Of a stretch of 64,000 bases of DNA, positions 28,932 to 36,536 are shown piece after piece (position 1 is the stretch's first letter; every line of letters starts with the position of its first letter). The notes under the pieces are model-generated. The model saw only the letters and a program-made list of their open reading frames with translations. It ran no database searches and was not told the origin of the DNA. The position numbers and the translations under genes were made by a program. The stretch is from Arenibacter sp. ARW7G5Y1 (GTDB lineage Bacteria; Bacteroidota; Bacteroidia; Flavobacteriales; Flavobacteriaceae). Where the stretch lies: the NCBI RefSeq assembly GCF_003201775.1, contig NZ_QJJZ01000018.1, positions 1 to 64,000 on the forward strand, in the 5' to 3' direction.

Positions 28932-28953
28932 CACAATAGCCATTTGGCTGTGT
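28932..28953 (-). terminator. Terminator of the divergent two-gene unit
   Basis: On the minus strand the stop codon at 28954-28956 is followed at once by a hairpin (ACACAGCCA / TGGCTATTGTG, one bulge) and CCTTTTCTATTTT. The 205 bp between it and the OLD-like stop also hold an imperfect stem CGAAGT-CCA / TGG-ACTTCG near 28768-28795, a possible terminator for the hsd operon. Confidence 0.6.
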
Positions 28954-29481
28954 TTAATCAGTGCTTTTATCTTGAACAGAAAGTACACCTGAAAGTACTA
29001 ACAAACTTCTCCATAAAACAAGAGAAATAATCACAATACCAAATATGCTAAAATAAAAGAACACTTCAATTTTAATATTAGCTGCTAAAAGTTTTAAACT
29101 AAATCCTAAAATGGCTATTACCAATAATTCTTTAACCCCATTTTTTAAATGTCGTATTGTTTCCACGTATAAAGGGGAATTCAAAAAAAGGTTAAATATT
29201 GAAACCTTTTTGTAAGTATCCTCTAGAGTATTTCCTTTTTTCCTTTTTATAGGTTTGGCACTTATTTTAAAACTTACCAAAAGGGTTAAGAAAGTCAGAA
29301 CAAAACCTGCCGAAGTAAAAGCTATATTTGATATGTCAGTAACAATGGAAAGTAAGAGTTCTTCCGTGGGAATAATAACATAGCAAATATAGACCAATAT
29401 AAAGAATGTTGATGTAAACACAACAGCAATCAATAAATCCCAAAATATTGAATAACTAAAATATTTATTAAGCATCCGCAT
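28954..29481 (-). CDS. Four-helix membrane protein, second gene of an unknown pair
   Basis: A 175-residue protein with four predicted membrane helices (about 12-37, 52-72, 113-135 and 137-163) joined by a basic cytosolic loop (AKPIKRKKGN). No family recognised. Its start overlaps the end of the preceding cytosolic gene by 14 bases, so the two are translationally coupled. Small multi-helix membrane proteins paired with a cytosolic partner and next to restriction genes are a common form of membrane-acting defence effector; the Kiwa system has a similar membrane/cytosolic plan, but I see no sequence match. Confidence 0.7.
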   Translation of the reverse strand: MRMLNKYFSYSIFWDLLIAVVFTSTFFILVYICYVIIPTEELLLSIVTDISNIAFTSAGFVLTFLTLLVSFKISAKPIKRKKGNTLEDTYKKVSIFNLFLNSPLYVETIRHLKNGVKELLVIAILGFSLKLLAANIKIEVFFYFSIFGIVIISLVLWRSLLVLSGVLSVQDKSTD

Positions 29482-30448
29482 AATAACTAGCTATAAATAT
29501 ATTCAACTCAGGGTCAATTAATGTATACATTTCCTTATTGGAAAAGTCCTGTAGAGCGCCAATTTTGATTACTATTTCCTCCCTAGTCTTTGAAAGATTA
29601 AATATGTTTTCATCGCCATGAATATCTTCATATCTAACCTCAAAATTTTCAAAATATTTAATATTCCTTGCTTTGCTTTTAAAAACTCTTAGCATTCCTC
29701 TAAACCAATCATTTGCCTCGTAGTTTATATCAATAGGTGCGCTAGAGCCGGGAATTTGAAAATAGGTCTTTAATCGAAGAAATTTTGGTTTGAACTGACT
29801 GGCAATGTTTCCCATGGATGAATAATAAGTCTTTTTTACATCGACATCCATCTTTGCAAGATTAGATGGTTTCAATTTTATATCCATTGAAAGCACATTC
29901 TGTAAACGAGCCAAAGTCTGATCTAAGGTGCTGTTATACAGAATAGTTATTTCTGTGGCTTTAGACAGTTTAAGATTATTGGGGCCTGCAATATTTCTTA
30001 GATAAAACTCCAAATCCTTTAAGCGAGGTCCATTGTGATTATATTCCGCACAAATAATACATGTAGAGCCGCTAAAATCAATAAAAAAATGAGTTTCTTC
30101 AACAATATCCCCATCTAAAGAGCTAAGGGGTAAAAGTTTGAATTTATCAGTAGGCTTAAGTTTAGGTTGTTTCCCCTTTCTCAATAAGGCCATTGAACAA
30201 CGGATTCGTCTCTCTTTAGGTAAAATTCTATGGGTCACCATATAAAGTTCTCTAGGTTCCGCCTTATCTTGGTTTTCATGTCTATCTATCAAAAGACCAT
30301 TGCCATTTCTCCTTTCCGCTCTTAAATATGAAAAAACCTCCTTTAAAATACTTGTTGTATTATGAGTTGTTTCAAAGTCCTTGTAAGGTACGAATTTTAA
30401 TGTGTTTAAATAAAGTCTTAACTCACGAAATTTTTTCCTTCTCGTCAT
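29468..30448 (-). CDS. Cytosolic protein of unknown family, first gene of the pair
   Basis: A 326-residue soluble protein with a very basic N-terminus (MTRRKKFRELRLYL). Noticeable segments are ETHFFIDFSGSTCIICAEYNHNGPRLKDLE near 135-165, and a C-terminal half with alternating strands and helices (FRGMLRVFKSKARNIKY). No nuclease, protease or nucleotide-binding motif could be picked out. The start is the ATG at 30448 with a 349-bp free upstream region. It is coupled to the membrane gene by a 14-base overlap and lies beside the restriction operon on the opposite strand. A sensing or recruiting role for the membrane partner is a guess. Confidence 0.7.
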   Translation of the reverse strand: MTRRKKFRELRLYLNTLKFVPYKDFETTHNTTSILKEVFSYLRAERRNGNGLLIDRHENQDKAEPRELYMVTHRILPKERRIRCSMALLRKGKQPKLKPTDKFKLLPLSSLDGDIVEETHFFIDFSGSTCIICAEYNHNGPRLKDLEFYLRNIAGPNNLKLSKATEITILYNSTLDQTLARLQNVLSMDIKLKPSNLAKMDVDVKKTYYSSMGNIASQFKPKFLRLKTYFQIPGSSAPIDINYEANDWFRGMLRVFKSKARNIKYFENFEVRYEDIHGDENIFNLSKTREEIVIKIGALQDFSNKEMYTLIDPELNIFIASYYADA

Positions 30449-30797
30449 TCTAAAAAAAATGCTTAAATAAAACCTAATGCAATGTACACAATTTCTTACG
30501 TAGGCAAAATATATATTTTCTTTTGCTACTTTATAGAAGTTATGCAGAAGATTGTATTAGAATAATAAAAAGTTGTGACTAAAAGGGAACACTACCATTA
30601 AAATATGTCCCTTTCACTTGTTCCCTTTAATAAAAAAATCCCCGTCAACTTATTGTTCATTTCAAAGGTCTTTCTTTCATATTTTGTGGTTCTACCTATG
30701 TTCGATCAGGGACCACATGATTATGGTAATGCTATATATCCTTTTCCTTAAAGTTACTATTTAAAAGGGAGTGTAGAATTTCTAGCCGTCTTTTCTT
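30449..30797. promoter_or_regulatory. Upstream region of the pair with a 10-bp inverted repeat
   Basis: AAAGGGAACA (30582-30591) and TGTTCCCTTT (30619-30628) form a perfect inverted repeat with a 27-base loop. It may be an operator for the pair or a terminator for the XRE-like gene; a T-rich tail follows it on the minus strand. No gene in the stretch. Confidence 0.35.
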
Positions 30798-31118
30798 TTA
30801 TTTAAAGGGCTGTTTGAAATCTTTAATATCACTGGTTGTGACCGAATCATATATTTTGGCAAAGTCACCTACGGTATATCCCATTGCTTCAATAATTAAA
30901 AATAATGATCCGCAGGCAGGCGTTGTTTTTGATTTTGCATTGAAAATATCTGAAACGGTAGCTTTTCGTAAGAATGAAACCAATGCAATTTTGTTATAGC
31001 TTTTAGCAATTTCTTCCTCATTGTTATTATTAGGTCTAAAATTTTTAGTTTTATCCAATAACCTGTTCAGGCTAATTGCAATCTTAATTTTAATATCGGG
31101 AAATAATTCCTCTTTCAT
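30798..31118 (-). CDS. Small XRE-like helix-turn-helix regulator
   Basis: A 106-residue protein. Residues about 5-35 form a charged helix region, and residues 45-85 (IALVSFLRKATVSDIFNAKS, LIIEAMGYTVGDFAKIY) look like a helix-turn-helix of the XRE type common in flavobacterial islands. It is divergent from the promoter-operator at 31143-31189, which it may bind. It reads toward the two-gene unit and could control it. Confidence 0.65.
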   Translation of the reverse strand: MKEELFPDIKIKIAISLNRLLDKTKNFRPNNNNEEEIAKSYNKIALVSFLRKATVSDIFNAKSKTTPACGSLFLIIEAMGYTVGDFAKIYDSVTTSDIKDFKQPFK

Positions 31119-31142
31119 ATATGCAATTAACTATTTCGTGAA

Positions 31143-31189
31143 AAATATATCGGTACGTTTTGGCGTACCGATATATTTTTTTATATTTG
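31143..31189 (+). promoter_or_regulatory. Promoter with overlapping 15-bp palindrome
   Basis: AAATATATCGGTACG (31143-31157) and its exact complement (31164-31178) flank a TTTTGG loop. On the plus strand TTTG (31159-31162) and TATATTTG (31182-31189) are 19 bp apart, fitting the Bacteroidota -33 TTTG / -7 TAnnTTTG consensus. The palindrome lies across the -33 box, so a bound dimer would block the promoter. The divergent XRE-like gene starts 25 bp to the left and is the natural candidate repressor. Confidence 0.6.
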
Positions 31190-31296
31190 GTTTGTTATCA
31201 TTCATTTATGATAATTATTGAATGAATAATGCGATTCTTCTTTGTTTGAATTAGTCTAGAAGCAGTCGCTTGGATTCCCGGTCTAAAAACTGGTAA

Positions 31297-31581
31297 CTTA
31301 ATGCACGGGATGATAAGCAAGATGCCCATGACCCGGGGCATGGGTTTTCTTATCATAGTGTACCAAACCAGTTCCTGGATCTTAAAGAGGCGTTTAACCC
31401 TCTTTATCTGAGCGTTGGTTTATTCAGAAGTTTTGCAAGCAGTAACCAAAAGGCTAAAAGAGCTATGAAACACATCTTATGTAACTTAAACGGTAAAACA
31501 GCCACTGGGCAGCTTACCATTCTTTTGCAGCATACCGCGTACGACATTCTCTTTACCAAAAAGCCCAAGAACCCAATATAG
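31297..31581 (+). pseudogene. Start-less open frame downstream of the regulated promoter
   Basis: About 94 sense codons run open from just after a stop (31294-31296) to TAG at 31579-31581, with no in-frame start near the beginning. The text (QFLDLKEAFNPLYLSVGLF, GKTATGQLTILLQHTAYDIL) looks like genuine protein but I do not recognise it. Upstream a 10-codon mini-frame starts with ATG at 31221. Either a gene has lost its 5' end by frameshift, or the transcript from the 31.18-kb promoter is a structured RNA: ATGCCC / GGGCAT and GATAAG / CTTATC pair at 31310-31355. Confidence 0.4.
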
Positions 31582-31590
31582 GTTTGCACA

Positions 31591-31618
31591 GAACTGGTTA
31601 AAAAAAGTTAACCAGTTC
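31591..31618 (+). terminator. Strong hairpin ending the 31.2-31.6 kb unit
   Basis: A perfect 11-bp stem GAACTGGTTAA / TTAACCAGTTC with a 6-base loop, ten bases after the TAG of the start-less frame. The following bases are AT-rich rather than a pure T run. Confidence 0.6.
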
Positions 31619-32006
31619 ATTTATTATGGGATTTGTGTTGTGCCCTTTTTTCCGGAACTCGAAAATCCTTTTATCCCATAATCACGATCCACACATTTTT
31701 TGGCATCCGGCCAAATAACGACAAAGCAGCCTAATGTCATTTAAGGTTATCTCTTTGCGCTCACAATGTGCTGTGCTGTGCTATAGCATTGTTGAAAGGC
31801 TAGGGGAGAAGCCATAAAAGTGAGCCAGGTAAGGTACGCCCAATCGGTAACCGCAATCTTGCACACAAAGCAGCAATACCAAACAATAGATCCTTTTTGC
31901 CTATGACATAGAACATATACAAAAAATAGCCTCCCAAACCCTGTTGACGCATACGTTTGGAAGGCCTTAACTAAATAAAACTAAGTTTCATCTAATCTTC
32001 AAAATT
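31619..32006 (+). promoter_or_regulatory. Upstream region of the second SusC gene
   Basis: A 388-bp non-coding leader. A TACGTTTG box (31952-31959) fits TAnnTTTG, but no TTTG stands at the right distance upstream. CTCCCAAAC (31931-31939) and GTTTGGAAG (31955-31963) form a near-perfect stem over that box, so it may be an operator. A TGTGCTGTGCTGTGC short tandem lies near 31769. No gene seen. Confidence 0.35.
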
Positions 32007-35000
32007 ATGAAAAATAATCTTGAGTACAGGGGTATTATACGCCTATGTCTACTATATATCTGCTTTTTAGTTCCCCCACCTTACTTTGCCCATTTCCCCC
32101 ATGGGCATTGTTTTAAGGATTTCACTATCCTGGAATACCAACAACCGTACCAGATTTCAGGTACCGTTACCGATAGCTATGGCCCCATGCCCGGGGTACA
32201 TGTACTTATCAAAGGCACCAACACAGGTACCTTTACGGACAAAGAAGGGGAATATTTCCTTTTGGTCAGCAACAAGGATATCCTGGTCTTTTCCTATCTG
32301 GGTTACCACAGCCGGGAACTGCCCATACTGGGCAGAACCACCTTGGACGTGCAAATGCAGTCCGAGGTCACCGAACTGCAGGAAGTAGAGGTCAATGCCG
32401 GCTACTATACCGTAAAGGAAAGGGAACTCACAGGGAGCATCAGCAGGGTAACGGCCAAGGAAATAGAGCTGCAACCCATTGTAAGTCCGTTGGAGGCCCT
32501 ACAAGGCCGCATGGCGGGGGTGGAAGTGGTACAACAGAATGGGGTTCCGGGCAGTGCGCCCATTGTTCGTATCCGTGGACAGAACAGTCTGCGGAGAGAG
32601 GGAAACTATCCTTTGTATATCATAGATGGGGTACCTATCATCTCCGCTCCAATTTCAGGTGGCAGTAATATGTATTCGGATGGAATAGACCCTTTGAGTA
32701 CCCTTAATTTATCCAATATAAAGAGTATAGAGGTGTTGAAGGATGCCGATGCCACCGCCATCTATGGCTCCCGTGGAGCCAATGGGGTGGTACTGATCAC
32801 TACAAAAAAAGGAAACTATAGGCGAAAGACGGAAATAGAAGCAAGGTGGTATTCCGGTCTGGGACAAGTATCCAATAAAGAGGATCTATTAAGCACCGAA
32901 CAATATTTGGCAATTAGAAAAACGGCATTGCAAAATGATGGCAGGCAATCTGATGAATTTTCAGATTATGACCTATTGTTATGGAACCAGCACCGCTATA
33001 CGGATTGGCAGGAAGTATTGTTTGGCGGAACCTCCCAAATTATGGATTTCAATGTCGCCGCATCCGGTGGCAACGGTACTACCTCCTTTAGGTTGGGAGG
33101 ATCTTACCATAATGAAGGACTGGTATTTCCGGGAGACAATAGCTACCACAAAGTTACTGCAGGGTTAAATCTTGACCATATTTCCGAAAACAATAAATTG
33201 CATATGAATTTTTCCGCCAAATATGGTATTGACCAAAGTGATGTTCCGGCATATGACAACAGCTTTGTCTCAACGGCGCTCACCCTTCCTCCAAATGCGC
33301 CCAAGTTGAAAAATGAAGATGGCAGCCTACATTGGGAGGAATGGGAATATTCGCAATGGGATAATCCCTATGCCGCCATTTTATATAGAAATTCCTCGGA
33401 TGTAGGCCATAATCTAATAGCCAATTTGGGACTGTCCTATCAATTGTTCCATAGCATGACATTTAAGACCTATATGGGATATAACAATTTGACCAGAGAT
33501 TACAAAGCCTCATTTTCCAAGGACCAATATAGCCCTGAAATAAGGGAAGGTCAGAACCATAGTTCAAGGAAAAGACATGCCGATAGAAAATCTTGGATCA
33601 TAGAACCCCAATTTTTATACCGGACCAAAATGGGAAAAGGAACCCTAGACGGTTTGATCGGGGCCACTTTTCAGCAAAACGATAACAAGAACCTAATTGT
33701 TACAGGGGAAGGGTTCGTATCCACTGCCTTAATTGGCGATTTGGCCGCAGCTCAGAGTGTTAATATTATCAACAATGAAATAAAAAGATATAAGTACAAT
33801 GCGGTTTTTGCCCGTTTCGGCTATAACCACGATCAAAGGTATTTCATCAATCTTACAGGACGTCGGGATGGTTCTTCACGTTTTGGACCTAATAAACGCT
33901 TTGCCAATTTTTGGGCCATTGGGGGGGCATGGATATTTTCTGGTGAGAATTTTGTCAAGCAGAACCTTCCCTTTATTAGTTTTGGGAAATTTAGGGGAAG
34001 CTATGGCATAACAGGCAGTGACCAAATAGGGGACTATGGATATATGGACGCCTATGAGGCAACAGCGGGACCAAATGGTATTTACCCCACCCAACTTACC
34101 AATCCAAATTATTCTTGGGAAGAAAACAAAAAATTGGAGACGACACTGGAATTGGGCTTCCTAAATGACCGGATAACCCTGGGGAGCAGTTGGTACCGCA
34201 ATCGTTCCTCCAATCAATTGGTAGGATATCCGCTTCCGTCAATTACGGGCTTTAGTTCCGTGCAGGCCAATTTGCCTGCTACGGTACAGAATACCGGATG
34301 GGAATTTGAACTTGCCACCATGAATATACGTTCCAAAAATTTTCGTTGGCAGACATTTTTAAACCTGACCATTCCAAAAAACAAACTTTTAAGTTTTCCC
34401 GATATTGAACAGACTTCCTATGCCAATATTTATAGAATAGGACATCCATTGAACATCCGATTGCTATACGAATACGAAGGTGTGGATCCGGAGACAGGCC
34501 TATACCGGGTGAACGATGTGAATGAAGATGGGCAGTATGACTTTAATGATGCCATCGTGGTCAAAAAGTTGGGCAGGGAGTATTTTGGGGGATTGACCAA
34601 TAAATTCTCCTACAAGGGCATGGAGCTAAGGTTTTTGTGGGAATTTGTTAAACAATCGGCACTTGAACGGGAGACAAGTCTTCCAGGCTATAAGGCAATG
34701 CAGACAGCCCAATTTTTCCAAGAGTGGCAATATGGGCAGAATAATAATGTTCAGACCGTATCAGAGTCATTTGATGCCGGTACCGCTTATTATAATGCAC
34801 TTTTTAGTGAAAGGTTTTTCACGGATGCATCCTTTTTAAGATTGCGTACGCTCAGCCTAAGTTATGACCTGCCCGCTAAACCTTTAAAGAACATTGGATT
34901 GAATGGCTGTAGCCTCTTTCTGCAGGCCCAAAATCTCTTTACCCTTACGAATTACAACAGCCTTAACATAGAAAATCCCGGGAATGCAACACTTCCCGCG

Positions 35001-35039
35001 CTCAAAACCCTGACCCTTGGGGTGAAAATTAACCTTTAA
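32007..35039 (+). CDS. SusC/RagA TonB-dependent receptor without STN domain
   Basis: An outer-membrane transporter of 1010 residues. It has a signal sequence (about 1-30), a carboxypeptidase-like regulatory domain (YQISGTVTDSYGPMPGVHV, about 47-115), the plug (LYIIDGVPI, AIYGSRGANGVVLITTKKG, about 130-270) and a barrel ending LKTLTLGVKINL. It lacks the STN domain of the first SusC, so it is not expected to signal through a FecR. SusD follows 11 bp later and an M16 peptidase after that, which points to peptide import rather than glycan import (inference). Confidence 0.95.
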   Translation: MKNNLEYRGIIRLCLLYICFLVPPPYFAHFPHGHCFKDFTILEYQQPYQISGTVTDSYGPMPGVHVLIKGTNTGTFTDKEGEYFLLVSNKDILVFSYLGYHSRELPILGRTTLDVQMQSEVTELQEVEVNAGYYTVKERELTGSISRVTAKEIELQPIVSPLEALQGRMAGVEVVQQNGVPGSAPIVRIRGQNSLRREGNYPLYIIDGVPIISAPISGGSNMYSDGIDPLSTLNLSNIKSIEVLKDADATAIYGSRGANGVVLITTKKGNYRRKTEIEARWYSGLGQVSNKEDLLSTEQYLAIRKTALQNDGRQSDEFSDYDLLLWNQHRYTDWQEVLFGGTSQIMDFNVAASGGNGTTSFRLGGSYHNEGLVFPGDNSYHKVTAGLNLDHISENNKLHMNFSAKYGIDQSDVPAYDNSFVSTALTLPPNAPKLKNEDGSLHWEEWEYSQWDNPYAAILYRNSSDVGHNLIANLGLSYQLFHSMTFKTYMGYNNLTRDYKASFSKDQYSPEIREGQNHSSRKRHADRKSWIIEPQFLYRTKMGKGTLDGLIGATFQQNDNKNLIVTGEGFVSTALIGDLAAAQSVNIINNEIKRYKYNAVFARFGYNHDQRYFINLTGRRDGSSRFGPNKRFANFWAIGGAWIFSGENFVKQNLPFISFGKFRGSYGITGSDQIGDYGYMDAYEATAGPNGIYPTQLTNPNYSWEENKKLETTLELGFLNDRITLGSSWYRNRSSNQLVGYPLPSITGFSSVQANLPATVQNTGWEFELATMNIRSKNFRWQTFLNLTIPKNKLLSFPDIEQTSYANIYRIGHPLNIRLLYEYEGVDPETGLYRVNDVNEDGQYDFNDAIVVKKLGREYFGGLTNKFSYKGMELRFLWEFVKQSALERETSLPGYKAMQTAQFFQEWQYGQNNNVQTVSESFDAGTAYYNALFSERFFTDASFLRLRTLSLSYDLPAKPLKNIGLNGCSLFLQAQNLFTLTNYNSLNIENPGNATLPALKTLTLGVKINL

Positions 35040-35050
35040 AAAACAAAAAC

Positions 35051-36466
35051 ATGTTGAACAAAAGATATATAAAACCCATTATACTGTGCCTTGGTTATCT
35101 GTTAACTATTTCCTGTGAAGATTTCGTTGATTTGGAACCGCCAAATTACAAAATGGTTACGGAAACCGTTTTTGAGAATGATGAGACCGCAATGGCGGCA
35201 ATAACCGGCATTTATAACGAACTGTTTTCTTCTGCGAGTTTCTCCAATGGATATATAAGCTCTGTGACCATATTGGCAGGAATGTCTTCTGACATTTTTG
35301 AAACAACCAGTGCTACGGATACAAGATATGGTCCATTTCAACAGAACCAGATTTCACCTAGGGGGACACCTGATGCCAGTGCCAATTATGAGCTATGGTC
35401 AAGTGCCTATAATATCATCTATATGGCCAACAGCGTTTTGGAAGGATTATCAAATTCCGACCAATTATCCGAGGAAACACTTACTATTGCCGAAGGGCAA
35501 GCCAGGTTCATAAGGGCCTTTACCTATTTTTATTTGGTAAACCTGTATGGTGATGTACCATTGGTCCTGACAACGGACTATAGTAAGAACGCCGTGGCCC
35601 CAAAGGATTCGGCAGCAAAAGTGCATGAACAGATATCTACCGACCTAGACTTGGCGATATCCCTTTTGGAGGAAGTGGAGGAGTATGAAAGCTTGGAACG
35701 CACCAATATAAATCGTTTTGTTGTGATGGCTTTAAGGGCAAGAATCTATCTATACCAACAGAATTGGGAGAAAGCAGAAGAGTGGAGCAGCAAGGTTATT
35801 GATCAAGCCTCTATCTATGAAATCTTGCAGGATTTGGACCAAGTGTTCCTAAAGAACAGCAGGGAAGCCATATGGCAAATATCCCCAGTTCCGGTAGGAA
35901 GGCGACAAACTACATATACCAGGGAGGGGTATTTTTTTAGGGGGATAAATAGCTCACGGGTCGTTCTTTCGAATGATTTTGTGGCGACCATAAGTCCGGA
36001 AGATAAAAGGTTGGCACATTGGGTGGGTTATAATTCAAGTAGGGAGTTTTATTTTCCGCAAAAATACAAAGATGGAAGCAGTAGCGGCAATATTACCGAA
36101 TATTCAATGGTATTGCGGCTTGCAGAACAGTATCTGATACGTGCGGAAGCACGTGCCATGCAAGGAAATTTGCCGGGGGCCATATCAGATTTGGACAAAT
36201 TACGTAATCGGGCCAATCTAGAGCTCATCGCCAATACCTTACCCGGAATCTCACAAGAGGATTTACTGGAAGAAATAATGGAAGAACGTACACGGGAACT
36301 GTTTTCCGAATGGGGACATCGCTGGTTGGATCTAAAACGCCTCCAAAAAACAGCTGAGGTATTAAAGCCCATAAAACCACTATGGCAGGATACAGACATT
36401 TTCTACCCGATTCCTGAAGAAGAGCGTGCCAAAAATCCAAATATTGAACAAAATGAAGGTTATTGA
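35051..36466 (+). CDS. SusD/RagB nutrient-binding lipoprotein
   Basis: A 471-residue surface lipoprotein with signal peptide and lipobox (LLTISCEDF). Core landmarks are AEGQARFIRAFTYFYLVNLYG (about 141-161), VLRLAEQYLIRAEARAMQG, and the C-terminal ERTRELFSEWGHRWLDLKR. It partners the SusC encoded 11 bp upstream. The next gene probably starts 70 bp after its stop. Confidence 0.95.
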   Translation: MLNKRYIKPIILCLGYLLTISCEDFVDLEPPNYKMVTETVFENDETAMAAITGIYNELFSSASFSNGYISSVTILAGMSSDIFETTSATDTRYGPFQQNQISPRGTPDASANYELWSSAYNIIYMANSVLEGLSNSDQLSEETLTIAEGQARFIRAFTYFYLVNLYGDVPLVLTTDYSKNAVAPKDSAAKVHEQISTDLDLAISLLEEVEEYESLERTNINRFVVMALRARIYLYQQNWEKAEEWSSKVIDQASIYEILQDLDQVFLKNSREAIWQISPVPVGRRQTTYTREGYFFRGINSSRVVLSNDFVATISPEDKRLAHWVGYNSSREFYFPQKYKDGSSSGNITEYSMVLRLAEQYLIRAEARAMQGNLPGAISDLDKLRNRANLELIANTLPGISQEDLLEEIMEERTRELFSEWGHRWLDLKRLQKTAEVLKPIKPLWQDTDIFYPIPEEERAKNPNIEQNEGY

Positions 36467-36536
36467 GCTTTTGTATAAAGTGTTGGCTGCCAAAGAGACT
36501 TCGGAATCCGTTTTATTATTCAAACAACCACTTAAT

